Positions 1 to 8,917 of a stretch of DNA of 64,000 nucleotides are shown here, piece after piece (the stretch's first letter is position 1; the number at the start of each line of letters is the position of its first letter). Source of the DNA: Paenibacillus whitsoniae (GTDB taxonomy: Bacteria > Bacillota > Bacilli > Paenibacillales > NBRC-103111); contig NZ_RXHU01000009.1 of assembly GCF_003955665.1 (NCBI RefSeq), forward strand, positions 20,903-84,902, read 5' to 3'. The notes below the pieces were generated by a model. That model did no database searches and was not told the DNA's origin. It worked only from the letters and a program-made list of their open reading frames with translations. The translations under genes were made by a program, and so were the position numbers.

Positions 1-49
1 ACAATTCAACTAGAATGAAATCATCATCGGGTGTGAGGAGATATGAAGC

Positions 50-205
50 ATGGAGTATAACTTTTTGGGCCGATCCGGGCCCCGAGTGAGCAAATTATGT
101 TTGGGCACGATGAATTTCGGCGTCATCGAGCAGCGGCATAGCCCCAACTGGCCGGATGAACCGCTCGCATTGATCGATTATCAAGGGAAGCGCTGGCCGT
201 GGTAA
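50..205 (+). pseudogene. Remnant of an aldo/keto reductase gene
   Basis: The 51-codon reading frame starts at an ATG behind a GAGGAG ribosome site. Its first 24 residues (MEYNFLGRSG, then PRVSKLCLGTMNFG) are the typical N-terminus of an aldo/keto reductase, including the first strand and the LGTMNFG turn. After residue 25 the similarity stops. The remaining 26 residues (ending GKRWPW) look like the tail of another, unrecognised protein. Aldo/keto reductases are normally about 300 residues, so this is most simply a deletion scar joining two genes. It ends 36 bases before the ThuA-like gene. Recognition of the N-terminus is fairly sure; the origin of the tail is unknown. Confidence 0.6.
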
Positions 206-241
206 CGCAAACCGTAGCACATTAAAAGGAGACGAATCCCT

Positions 242-883
242 ATGACAAGTATTCCTACGCTTCTGCTTGGCAATAACGACGATGCGCCGTACCATCCCCT
301 ACGGGCCGTACAGGAACGATTCATCGATATTCTCGGCCCATCCTACGAGGTGACGGCAGCCGAAGGCACCTCCCACTTGCAGTTGGAAACCTTGCGACTG
401 CACCAACTGGTCATTTCCTATCTGGACGTCTGGAAAAAGGTGCCCGCAGCCGCCGAGGTCGCCGGCCTGTTGAACTATGTCGCCAGCGGCGGCGGCCTGC
501 TCGTCGTCCACAACGGCATCTCCGTCCAAGGCAGTCCGGAGCTGAGCCAGCTCATCGGCGCCCGCTTCACCGGGCACCCGGCTTACACCACGCTCCCGTT
601 CGCTTTGACGGCTAGCGGGCATCCTCTCACGAACGGCCTTGCGCCGTTCGTCATAGATGAAGAGCCCTACCGCTTCGAGCTGGACCCGCTCGCGCAAATC
701 GACGTGCTGCTGACCTACGCGCACGAAGGCAAGGACTGGCCGGCCGCCTGGGTGCGCCCGTACGGACTAGGCCGTGTCGCCTACCTCGCGCCAGGGCACC
801 ACTTGCCCTCCTTCCAATCCGAGGCGTACGCCGACTGGATCCGCGCTGCCGCCCAGTGGGCAAGCAGCACCAGCCTCGCTTAA
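242..883 (+). CDS. ThuA-like domain protein
   Basis: The 213-residue protein has a ThuA-like, glutamine-amidotransferase-type fold: an N-terminal strand (TLLLGNND), a central GGGLLVVHNG segment around residues 82-91, a GHP(A/L) region and a late PYGLGRVAYLAPGHH segment. ThuA was named from trehalose utilisation in rhizobia. Family members in Firmicutes commonly sit in sugar-catabolic operons and their reaction is not firmly known. No signal peptide is visible, so it is probably cytoplasmic. The ATG has an AAAAGGAGA ribosome site 8-9 bases upstream. The upstream neighbour is only a remnant, so the original operon partner may have been lost. A strong terminator follows. Confidence 0.75.
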   Translation: MTSIPTLLLGNNDDAPYHPLRAVQERFIDILGPSYEVTAAEGTSHLQLETLRLHQLVISYLDVWKKVPAAAEVAGLLNYVASGGGLLVVHNGISVQGSPELSQLIGARFTGHPAYTTLPFALTASGHPLTNGLAPFVIDEEPYRFELDPLAQIDVLLTYAHEGKDWPAAWVRPYGLGRVAYLAPGHHLPSFQSEAYADWIRAAAQWASSTSLA

Positions 884-892
884 GACGCCAAA

Positions 893-936
893 CGGGTGCT
901 TATCCGTCCATTCGGACGGGAAAGCACCCGCTTTTT
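893..936 (+). terminator. Intrinsic terminator after the ThuA-like gene
   Basis: A long stem (CGGGTGCTT at 893-901 with AAGCACCCG at 922-930) contains an inner CCGTCC/GGACGG stem and is followed by CTTTTT. It ends the plus-strand ThuA unit and lies just before the convergent chemotaxis operon. Confidence 0.85.
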
Positions 937-967
937 ATCTTGTGAATATGTAGCCATTCAATTGAAT

Positions 968-2557
968 TTATTTGATTTTAAAAATGGCAACGGATTGTTG
1001 CAGGTCCTCTGCCAATTGAGCCAAAGACAGCGCTGTGGCTGCTGTTTCTTCACTGCTGGCAGCGGATTCTTCTGTGACGGTCGAAATGTTTTCGACCGAG
1101 ATCAATACCGTTGAGGTTTGAGCAGACTGCTCTTCACTTGCAGCAGCAATCTCAGATACCTTTTCTCCCGCTTCGTTGACCATCAAAGCAATTTGTTGAA
1201 AAGATTCGCCGGTTTGCTTAGACAAGGCTGCGCTTTCCTGAACCGCAGCGACGCTTTGACGTGTATTTTCCTGCATCCCTTTAATGATGACTGTAATCTG
1301 TTTCGTCGCTTCTCCGCTTCGTTCGGCAAGTTTGCGAACCTCATCAGCCACAACAGCAAACCCGCGTCCTTGTTCACCGGCTCTCGCTGCCTCAATGGCG
1401 GCATTCAGCGCCAATAAGTTCGTTTGATCAGCAATATCTTCAATGACTTCAATGATATCACCTACCTTTTGCGAATCACTTTCCAACCGGGACATCTTCG
1501 TGCTGACCTCACTCATACTTCTCATGGAGGATTGAATCACTTCGCTGCCGGCTTTGGCCACTTGAACCGTATTGTTAGAAAGCTCGGAGGCTTCTTCTGT
1601 ATTCTGCGCTACACTATGGATGACTACGGATAGCTCTCTGAATAATTCATTGATCGTTTGTGCAGCGTTTGCCTGACTAGCACTTCCACTTGCAATTTCT
1701 TGTGTCGTAGCGGAAATTTGCTCCGCTGCTGCAGCTACGCTTTGGGACGAATTCAGAATATTCCCGATCGTGCCGCGTAAATTCTCAATCATATGATTAA
1801 TGGAAGTGGCCAGCATGCCGACTTCATCCTTGGTGTTGATGTCAATATGATCACTAAGATCGCCATTAGCCACTTTGGCAACGAGCGAAACAACACGGTT
1901 CAGCGGTCTTGCAATCAGTTGTGCGATGAGATAGCCTAATCCCATGCTGAGCAGGACAGCTAGGATGACAACACCAATCGTTATATTTCGTGAACTTTTG
2001 TATAAAGAACTGCTTTCTTTATTGGAGGTTTCCGCATCTTTTAAATTCGCTGCCACAATCTTGTTCAATACATCCCGTAAAGTATCGCCTTGCGTTCTTA
2101 AATCGCCTGTGATTAGCCCAAGAAGATCAGCATTACGTTGGGATACACCGGCTTCAATGGCCTTTTCATAAGTTTTGGTGTATGCAGACCATGCCGCATC
2201 AAAAGGTTGAAGCGCTTCTCTGTCAATATCCGTTAATTCGCTGGCTTTATACTTGGCGATGGCTGTCTCAATAGAGACTTTTGCAGCTTGATAGGAATCA
2301 GCAATTTTTTTCTTCTCATCTGCGGTTTGCGCTATATATAAATCTCGAATGGAAACCCTCATTAGGGTGTAATTTACTTGCGCATTCAATACATCATTGA
2401 TCGGAATTGCAATCCCCGCATACATGTAATCGACACGGTCATTCATTTTACTGACGTTACTCAAGCCATAATAGCCGACAAACCCCATAATTATTGCGAT
2501 AAGCATAAAGGCGGAAATTAATTTTGTTTTTAATTTCAAGTTTAGATACACATTCAT
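968..2557 (-). CDS. Methyl-accepting chemotaxis protein
   Basis: A 529-residue transmembrane receptor. Residues about 12-32 form the first membrane helix. Residues 33-188 are an extracytoplasmic helical region resembling a four-helix-bundle sensor domain. The second membrane helix is near 192-214, followed by a HAMP segment (RPLNRVVSL onward). The cytoplasmic signalling domain carries the hallmark hairpin tip ([19 protein letters not shown], then [18 protein letters not shown]). It should control the CheA encoded 13 bases upstream in the same operon. No C-terminal CheR-binding pentapeptide is seen; the protein ends in SVAIFKIK. The ligand cannot be read from the sequence. The ATG has an AAGGGG ribosome site. 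Confidence 0.95.
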   Translation of the reverse strand: MNVYLNLKLKTKLISAFMLIAIIMGFVGYYGLSNVSKMNDRVDYMYAGIAIPINDVLNAQVNYTLMRVSIRDLYIAQTADEKKKIADSYQAAKVSIETAIAKYKASELTDIDREALQPFDAAWSAYTKTYEKAIEAGVSQRNADLLGLITGDLRTQGDTLRDVLNKIVAANLKDAETSNKESSSLYKSSRNITIGVVILAVLLSMGLGYLIAQLIARPLNRVVSLVAKVANGDLSDHIDINTKDEVGMLATSINHMIENLRGTIGNILNSSQSVAAAAEQISATTQEIASGSASQANAAQTINELFRELSVVIHSVAQNTEEASELSNNTVQVAKAGSEVIQSSMRSMSEVSTKMSRLESDSQKVGDIIEVIEDIADQTNLLALNAAIEAARAGEQGRGFAVVADEVRKLAERSGEATKQITVIIKGMQENTRQSVAAVQESAALSKQTGESFQQIALMVNEAGEKVSEIAAASEEQSAQTSTVLISVENISTVTEESAASSEETAATALSLAQLAEDLQQSVAIFKIK

Positions 2558-2570
2558 GATGCTGCACCCC

Positions 2571-4589
2571 TTATTTTGTCGTTATGTGATCATTAACTAA
2601 TTTCATGATGCCGCCTACTTCCAGTATGAGCGCGACTTTGCCATCCCCAAGAATTGTTGCGCCAGAAATTCCATCTAGATGGCCTACGTAGGCACCCAGC
2701 GATTTAATAACAATCTCTTGATTGCCCAGCAATTCATCGACAGCAATCGCCAAGCGCTTTTCCGCTCTTCCAATAATGACGATCGGTACAAATTTACTTG
2801 TTTCATTTGATCTGGCATAGCCAAAATAATCATGCAGCCAGATGACCGGAATAATTTGGTTCCTTATCGTAATCACAGGTATCCCTTTGACTTTTTGAAG
2901 GCTTGAAGGCTCTACACGGACAATTTCAGTCACATTGCTCATCGGCAGAATAAATGTCTTTCTCCCTATGTCCACTAACAATCCCGTAATAATGGCCAGC
3001 GTCAACGGCAGCCTGATCTTAAATATCGTGCCTTTTCCCAATTCGGTTTCAATGTCGATAAGGCCATTGAGCCGCTCGACATCCGTTCGTACAATATCCA
3101 TGCCAACACCGCGACCTGATACCTCGCTTAATTGCGATGCTGTCGAGAATCCCGGATGGAAAATCAGTTGAATGGCATCGTGATCTGATAATTGGTTTGC
3201 CTTTTCTTCACTGATTACACCTTTCTTAATCGCTGCATGGCGAATTTTGTTGGGATCGATACCTGTGCCGTCATCGGAAACGGTAATCGCTATCTGATTG
3301 TCTTCATGCGCCGCTTGAATACGAATAGTTCCTTTTTCCGGTTTCCCTGATGTTCTCCGAACTTCGGGTGTTTCGATGCCATGATCAATGGCGTTGCGAA
3401 TTAAATGAATCAGCGGGTCGCCGATTTCTTCAATCAGGGTTCGGTCAAGCTCAGTTTCCCTACCCTCTAGCACAAGTTCAACCTCTTTATGAAGCGATTG
3501 GGATAAATCCCGAATCATCCTTGAGAAGCGGCTAAACAATTGGTCTATCGGAAGCATGCGTACCTTCATGACATTTTCCTGCAGCTCCCCAACGATACGT
3601 GCCAGATGATAAGAGATATCACCAAGCTCTTCAACAGAATGCTCTCCGCCAAATTTCTGACGGAATTGCTTTTCCACTTGTTGTATACGTGTCTGCTCAA
3701 TGACGAGCTCTCCGACAAAATTCATTAGCTGTTCCAGTCGGTCTACATTCACGCGAATTGTGCTGGATTTATACTTTTCAACATGCTCCAAAGCAGCCGG
3801 TTCCGGACTTTCCTTGCCTTCATACGTTGTATGCTGAGTTCCTTCTGTTATTTCTGTGGCATCAACCTCTAGATGCTCAAATTGAAGCTTTTCAATTTCA
3901 ACACATTGTACATCCATCATAGATTCCACAATCCGTTTGATTTCGTCCTGTTCCAACTGCGACGAGAGTAACCATTGCGCATCCTGAATTTTGTCATCGT
4001 CTACTTCACTTTCGAGATCGGCATCCTTCCAGTAAACCGTACCAAGATTGGATAATTTCGTGTTGATGACATTGAACCTGGCTAACTTCATAACGGATTC
4101 ATCGGATAGGCGGACACGGAGGAATATACATTCTTTTCCTTCCGCCATCTGCGCAGAGTTGAAAACTTCCACCGGAATTTGAGGCTTTCCTCGCCGCTTG
4201 GATTCCGATTCCATATGCATGGCTTGCAGTTTGGCTACCAGATCAGTAATATCGGATTGCTCCCTGTGATGTTCAACAATCTCAGCTTGTAAATTTTTCA
4301 TTCTATCTAAACAGGCAAAAAACAAATTAATTAAAGCAGACGATACCGATGCAGATCGGTTTCTGATTTTATCCAAAAAATGCTCCATTTCATGCGTAAG
4401 GGTCTTCATCTTATCAAAGCCCATTGCGGCAGAAGAGCCTTTTAAGGTATGGGCCGCTCGAAACATCCGTTGGATTCCTGCATCGCTTCCACCATCGATC
4501 TCCAACGATAATATTTCCTGTTCCATCATTTGAAGCTGTTCTTCCAATTCCTCTAAAAATACTTCCCGAAAGTCCGATAGGTCCAGCAT
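2571..4589 (-). CDS. cheA: Chemotaxis histidine kinase CheA
   Basis: A 672-residue CheA. The N-terminal P1 domain has the phosphorylated histidine at about residue 47 ([13 protein letters not shown]). A middle region around 155-240 fits the P2 CheY-binding domain. A dimerisation helix pair precedes the ATPase core, which has [11 protein letters not shown] (N box), DDGTGIDP (G1) and GRGVGMDIV (G2). The C-terminal P5 part is CheW-like. It takes signals from the receptor encoded next and phosphorylates the response regulator at the head of the operon. A GGAGGGGG ribosome site precedes the ATG. It is co-directional with cheW (17-base gap). Confidence 0.96.
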   Translation of the reverse strand: MLDLSDFREVFLEELEEQLQMMEQEILSLEIDGGSDAGIQRMFRAAHTLKGSSAAMGFDKMKTLTHEMEHFLDKIRNRSASVSSALINLFFACLDRMKNLQAEIVEHHREQSDITDLVAKLQAMHMESESKRRGKPQIPVEVFNSAQMAEGKECIFLRVRLSDESVMKLARFNVINTKLSNLGTVYWKDADLESEVDDDKIQDAQWLLSSQLEQDEIKRIVESMMDVQCVEIEKLQFEHLEVDATEITEGTQHTTYEGKESPEPAALEHVEKYKSSTIRVNVDRLEQLMNFVGELVIEQTRIQQVEKQFRQKFGGEHSVEELGDISYHLARIVGELQENVMKVRMLPIDQLFSRFSRMIRDLSQSLHKEVELVLEGRETELDRTLIEEIGDPLIHLIRNAIDHGIETPEVRRTSGKPEKGTIRIQAAHEDNQIAITVSDDGTGIDPNKIRHAAIKKGVISEEKANQLSDHDAIQLIFHPGFSTASQLSEVSGRGVGMDIVRTDVERLNGLIDIETELGKGTIFKIRLPLTLAIITGLLVDIGRKTFILPMSNVTEIVRVEPSSLQKVKGIPVITIRNQIIPVIWLHDYFGYARSNETSKFVPIVIIGRAEKRLAIAVDELLGNQEIVIKSLGAYVGHLDGISGATILGDGKVALILEVGGIMKLVNDHITTK

Positions 4590-4606
4590 GCGTCCCCCTC
4601 CACTCG

Positions 4607-5032
4607 CTAATTCCGAAGCAGCACTTCATTCAGCTTCAAAATCCCGACTAATCCTGTTGCAGTAATCCCAATGCCGACAAAGAAATCTCCGCTAATGCCG
4701 CCTATCCGCTCAGGCGGAGGTTGAATATCGGTAAACATCGTTACCTTATTCACGCGGTCAACGATAATGCCAATGGACTCCTCCTGATGATTAACAACAA
4801 CGATCCGTGTAGACTTCGATTCAGCATCATCCTGTAAGGAGAATAAATTTCTCAAACTAATAATAGGCACAATTCTTCCCCTCAAATTGATGACCCCGCG
4901 TACATAATGCCTGCTATTTGGGATGTCCGTCATAGCCTGATTTCTGATAATCTCTTGAATCTCCGAGATCTTGATAGCGTAATTTTCATCACCAATACCA
5001 AATTCAACATATTGCTCATGAGTCGTAATCAT
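4607..5032 (-). CDS. cheW: Chemotaxis coupling protein CheW
   Basis: A 141-residue single-domain CheW: YVEFGIGDENYAIKISEIQEII at the N-terminus, GVINLRGRIVPIISLR in the middle, and a second SH3-like half ending GILKLNEVLLRN. It links the chemoreceptor to CheA in signalling arrays. The AAAGGAGG ribosome site is well placed. It lies between cheY and cheA in one operon. Confidence 0.95.
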   Translation of the reverse strand: MITTHEQYVEFGIGDENYAIKISEIQEIIRNQAMTDIPNSRHYVRGVINLRGRIVPIISLRNLFSLQDDAESKSTRIVVVNHQEESIGIIVDRVNKVTMFTDIQPPPERIGGISGDFFVGIGITATGLVGILKLNEVLLRN

Positions 5033-5082
5033 GGATAACCTCCTTTACATCCTCTTGTTTACACCCTCTTGTAAGTTAAATC

Positions 5083-5439
5083 TTACAACGCATTTGCTAT
5101 CGATCCAATCACGCGATTATGATGGAAAGGTTTCACGATAAAATCCATCGCCCCCGCCTCTATGGCTCTTAAGATCATTTGTTGCTGTCCCATCGCGGAA
5201 CACATGATTATCTTAGCTTTGGGATCTAATTCCTTTATTCTTTTTACAGCTTCAATCCCATCCATATCCGGCATTGTAATATCCATTGTAACAATGTCCG
5301 GTCGATATATATCGTAAGCCTGAATGGCTTCTTTACCGGTCTGGGCTTCCGCTACCACCTCATGGTCATTGGCCGCTAAGATTTGTTTTAGTGATAATCT
5401 CATAAATGCAGCATCATCAACAATCAGTATTCGCGCCAT
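5083..5439 (-). CDS. cheY: CheY-type single-domain response regulator
   Basis: A 118-residue receiver domain with no output domain. The acidic pair is in ILIVDDAAFM, the phospho-acceptor is Asp53 in TMDITMPDMDG, and the conserved lysine is in FIVKPF. It starts the minus-strand operon cheY-cheW-cheA-mcp, so it is the likely phosphorylation target of that CheA. There are no cheB, cheR, cheC or cheD genes nearby, so adaptation enzymes must be encoded elsewhere or be missing. It may drive motility, or another output of an alternative chemosensory system. Confidence 0.92.
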   Translation of the reverse strand: MARILIVDDAAFMRLSLKQILAANDHEVVAEAQTGKEAIQAYDIYRPDIVTMDITMPDMDGIEAVKRIKELDPKAKIIMCSAMGQQQMILRAIEAGAMDFIVKPFHHNRVIGSIANAL

Positions 5440-5654
5440 TTGGGATCCCCCTCGTGTTATTTCTTAGTTGACTAGCACCCTCATGATAAAGATAGAATCA
5501 AATTCGATTGTCATAAATTGTATTTCCGTGTCGAATTATAGGTCTATTTTACCACATAACCCTATTTATGTATATGAAAATAGTTTTAATTACCCTGTTC
5601 CCAGGTACTAAACGACTACGTTCTTGTTTTTGAAGCTTATCAACGTTTACACTT

Positions 5655-5690
5655 TCGGCAAAAGAGGGCTGCCCCCATCGGGGCAGCCCT
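5655..5690 (-). terminator. Intrinsic terminator for the GH127 gene
   Basis: A perfect 11-base stem (AGGGCTGCCCC at 5665-5675 with GGGGCAGCCCT at 5680-5690) is followed on the minus strand by CTCTTTTG. It lies about 40 bases past the stop of the GH127 gene. Confidence 0.85.
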
Positions 5691-5728
5691 GCTTTTGTCT
5701 ATTTGCGATGCGCGTACAAGACGCTCCA

Positions 5729-7669
5729 TTAATTCGTCCTGCGCACCCACACACTCATCTCGCCCTCTCCCCGGTTCCCCCATAAATAGTAGGGAATCGC
5801 CTTCCAGGTGAACGGCTCGGCGGCACCGGCGGACTCAATCGGCAGATACAGCTGTTCATCTCCCGTTGCCTCGGGATCAACAAAGCCTTCGCCGTGAATC
5901 GCGATCACGCCGCCCGGCAGCTCGTTGTCCAGCTGCTCCGACAGCCTGCCGCTTGGCGACACGGCCAGCGCTGTCAGCGGACTCCGATTGTCGGCCGCTT
6001 CCAAGCAATAGACGAGCGGCCCGCGCTGCAGCGCCACCTTGCCGCTGTTCGCCCGCACGGACGGATGCGCAGCCATCCACGTCGGCTTCATCGCCAGCTC
6101 CCAGCTCACGCTGTCGCCGGCCTGCCAGGCGCGTGTCACGCGTGCGTAGCCGTCACGCATTTCATACGCGACCGGCTGCCCGTTCACAGCCAGCTGCGCC
6201 TGACCGCCACACCAGTCCGGGAGGCGCAGCGCCAGCGTGCTCTCTCCGGCAGTATTGCCGCGAATGTCGAGCTGTACGTGGCCTTCCCATGGCAGCCTAG
6301 CGCTCATCTGTAAGGATAGCTCGCCATCGCCCAGCCAGAATGAGCCTTCGCTCCCGATGAACAAATGCGCATACACCGTACGCTCCTTCTCATCGGTTGT
6401 GTAGATGTAGTCGTTCAGCGAGCTCAGCAGTCTTGCCACGTTCGGCGGACAGCAGGAACAGCCGAACCACGGCTGCCGCACCGCTTTGACGTGGTGGCGA
6501 CCAGGGTTTTTGCAGCTGGCTTCCGGCCATACCTCCAGCGGATTGACGTAGAAGTAGTGCTTGCCGTCCTGCGACATGCTGCCGATGACATTATTGTACA
6601 GCGCCCGCTCCATCACATCCGCATACTCGCTGCGAGCCTCAAGGCGAAGCATCCGCTGCGCAAAGAAGATGAGCCCGATCGAGGCACAGGTCTCCGCATA
6701 GACCGTATCGTTCGGCAGGTCGTAATCGAACGTGAACGCTTCGCCATGATGCGTCGAGCCGATGCCGCCGGTGATATACATTTGCTTTCGCGTCATGTTC
6801 CCCCATAGGGTCCGGCAGGCTGCAGCCAGTTCCGCATCCCCGTTCAACCGTGCCAGATCGGCCATCGCCGTATACATGTACACAGCTCGCACCGCGTGGC
6901 CGACCGCCACCGTCTGCTGCCGCACCGGCAGATGAGACTGCGTGTATGCAAGATCCGGCTGACGCGTTTTCACGCCGGGCTGCCAATAGCCCATTCGACC
7001 CCTGCGCTCCCACTCTTCCATGAAATAAGAAGGCTCCTGCCCCCGTTGATCGATAAAATAGGTGCTGAGCTTCAAATATCTGAGCTCGCCGGTCGCCTCA
7101 TATAACTTGACCAAAGCCAACTCAATTTCCTGATGGCCGTCGTACCCTGGCAGCTTCCCTTCTTCCGCGCCAAAAACCTCTTCGATGTAATCGGCGAATT
7201 TGCACATCATATCGAGCAGCCTGCGTTTGCCCGTTCCATGGTAATAAGCTACGGCTGCTTCTATCATATGCCCTGCGCAGTACAGTTCATGGCAGTCAAG
7301 CAGGTTCGTCCAGGACTTTCCCGGTTCCTTGATCGTAAAGTAGGTGTTCAGATAACCGTTCTCCTGCTGGGCCTGCGCAATCAGCTCGATCGCCCCATCC
7401 GCAATCCGCTCTAGTTCCGGGTCCGGGTCCGACGCAAGCGAGTAGCCTACGGCTTCAAGCCATTTGGCCAGATCGCTGTCCTGAAACACGAAACCGCCAA
7501 ACGTTCCCTCCTCCAGCCCGGCTGCGATCCGAAAGTTGCGAATGGCATGGCTCGGCTCCGCACCCTCCACACGGTCGTTCAACGCCTCCCATTGATAAGG
7601 AATAACCGTTCCTCGTACCAGATCCCTATACCGATTCCAAAAGTCATCATGAATTCGCGCTTGCCCCAT
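5729..7669 (-). CDS. Glycoside hydrolase family 127, beta-L-arabinofuranosidase-like
   Basis: The 646-residue protein belongs to GH127 (old DUF1680), whose characterised member HypBA1 releases beta-L-arabinofuranose using a zinc-bound cysteine nucleophile. The key residues are conserved with the HypBA1 spacing: Glu310 in GEAF (acid/base position), Glu326 and Cys328 in YAETCASIG, and Cys406-Cys407 in GCSCCPPN. The upstream in-frame ATG at 7708 is probably not used, because a GGAGGCGG ribosome site lies just before the ATG at 7669. No signal peptide is seen, so it is probably intracellular. It is divergent from the AraC regulator at 7803, which likely controls it. GH127 also covers other activities, so the exact sugar is inferred. 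Confidence 0.88.
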   Translation of the reverse strand: MGQARIHDDFWNRYRDLVRGTVIPYQWEALNDRVEGAEPSHAIRNFRIAAGLEEGTFGGFVFQDSDLAKWLEAVGYSLASDPDPELERIADGAIELIAQAQQENGYLNTYFTIKEPGKSWTNLLDCHELYCAGHMIEAAVAYYHGTGKRRLLDMMCKFADYIEEVFGAEEGKLPGYDGHQEIELALVKLYEATGELRYLKLSTYFIDQRGQEPSYFMEEWERRGRMGYWQPGVKTRQPDLAYTQSHLPVRQQTVAVGHAVRAVYMYTAMADLARLNGDAELAAACRTLWGNMTRKQMYITGGIGSTHHGEAFTFDYDLPNDTVYAETCASIGLIFFAQRMLRLEARSEYADVMERALYNNVIGSMSQDGKHYFYVNPLEVWPEASCKNPGRHHVKAVRQPWFGCSCCPPNVARLLSSLNDYIYTTDEKERTVYAHLFIGSEGSFWLGDGELSLQMSARLPWEGHVQLDIRGNTAGESTLALRLPDWCGGQAQLAVNGQPVAYEMRDGYARVTRAWQAGDSVSWELAMKPTWMAAHPSVRANSGKVALQRGPLVYCLEAADNRSPLTALAVSPSGRLSEQLDNELPGGVIAIHGEGFVDPEATGDEQLYLPIESAGAAEPFTWKAIPYYLWGNRGEGEMSVWVRRTN

Positions 7670-7802
7670 TTTTTTCCGCCTCCAAAACATCAGAAATAAA
7701 CCCTTCATCTTCGCCAGTATAACTTGTAAAATAAGGATAGAGAACGAATAAAATCACCTTATTTTTATAAAATTCAACACAAATGAAAGGGGACTATCGA
7801 CG

Positions 7803-8663
7803 ATGGACAATCACCAGCATTACGCGTTTGAATTGCCGCCGGCTCCTTACTATTTGGGCTGTGGCAAGTCCGAGTACTCGCCCGGGGAGCAGCATCCGAA
7901 CCGTCGGCATTTGGGAATCTTCGATTTGCTGTTGGTCGTCAAAGGCACACTGTTTATGGGTGAGAACGGTCGAACTTGGGAGCTAACCGAAGGCCATATG
8001 CTGCTGTTGAGCCCGGATGGCCACCACTACCCCACCGGGTCGTGCACGTCGGAGACTGTGTTTTATTGGCTGCATTTTGAATACGCTGGTCCCTGGACAC
8101 TCCAGGAGGAGACGACGAACCTCTATCCACCGAGCGGGCAGCCGTTCGCGAATCGATACACACTTCGAATTCCACAAGCTGCGCAGCTAGCCCAGGTTAC
8201 GGCAGCACGCCGAATCTTCGACGAATTGCTGGAGCTTGCCGCCGTTCAGCGCTCGAGCTCCTTCTGGCAGGAGATGGCGCTGTTCATGCAGCTCTGGCAA
8301 TTGCTGGAGCAGGAGGGCCGTCCCCACCACTCTTCCCCCGTTCGCCAATTAGCTGAGAAGACGGAAACATTCATTAAGCAAAATTACCAGAGAGAGCTGA
8401 CGAATGAGACGCTTTCCGCTGCGCTGCACTTTCATAGCAATTACATTGTACGCTGCATGAAAGATGTCTATGGCTGCACGCCAAGCGAGTTTCTGCACAA
8501 CTACCGGATCGATCAGGCGAAGCGGCTTCTCATCAACACAGTCTGGCCGATTGCCCAGATTGCGGAACACGTCGGCTTTACTTACACGCCTTACTTCTCC
8601 AGCTGCTTTCACCGGAAAGTCGGCGTATCCCCACTGCAGTTTCGCAAGCAATATGTGCACTGA
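7803..8663 (+). CDS. AraC-family transcriptional regulator with cupin-type sensor domain
   Basis: A 286-residue regulator. Residues about 1-150 form a cupin-like sugar-sensing domain (KGTLFMGENGRTWELTEGHMLLLSPDGHHYP). The C-terminal 100 residues hold two helix-turn-helix motifs typical of AraC (LSAALHFHSNYIVRCMKDVYG and IAQIAEHVGFTYTPYFSSCF). It is divergent from the GH127 gene with 133 bases between the starts and lies upstream of a large secreted carbohydrate-active protein, so it probably activates this arabinoside locus. An AAAGGGGA ribosome site precedes the ATG. Confidence 0.88.
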   Translation: MDNHQHYAFELPPAPYYLGCGKSEYSPGEQHPNRRHLGIFDLLLVVKGTLFMGENGRTWELTEGHMLLLSPDGHHYPTGSCTSETVFYWLHFEYAGPWTLQEETTNLYPPSGQPFANRYTLRIPQAAQLAQVTAARRIFDELLELAAVQRSSSFWQEMALFMQLWQLLEQEGRPHHSSPVRQLAEKTETFIKQNYQRELTNETLSAALHFHSNYIVRCMKDVYGCTPSEFLHNYRIDQAKRLLINTVWPIAQIAEHVGFTYTPYFSSCFHRKVGVSPLQFRKQYVH

Positions 8664-8767
8664 CGATTTTTCATCTCCACTGTCTTTTTTTCAACCTGCC
8701 TCCTGAAGCTTAAGAAAATCTCATCCATGTGAAAAAGAGAGCGTATCCGCCCTCCGCAAGCTAAGGC

Positions 8768-8882
8768 TACAATAAGAACCGGGAGCCAATAGCCGGTATC
8801 CGGCGCGTGGCAGACGAAAGGGGGAGCGATGGCGCGAACAACCTGGCGCACGGCTTCATCCCGGCAAGGGAAAGCGTTTCCA
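8768..8882 (+). promoter_or_regulatory. Leader of the secreted protein gene with a possible cre site
   Basis: A TACAAT hexamer at 8768-8773 could be a -10 box. At 8869-8882, GGAAAGCGTTTCCA is palindromic except at its centre and differs from the CcpA cre consensus at two positions. Downstream of the promoter and 35 bases before the start codon, it would be a roadblock-type catabolite repression site. This is inference from motif and position only. Confidence 0.35.
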
Positions 8883-8917
8883 TTTATGAAAACTCAATTT
8901 TATGAGGAGGTAATGGT

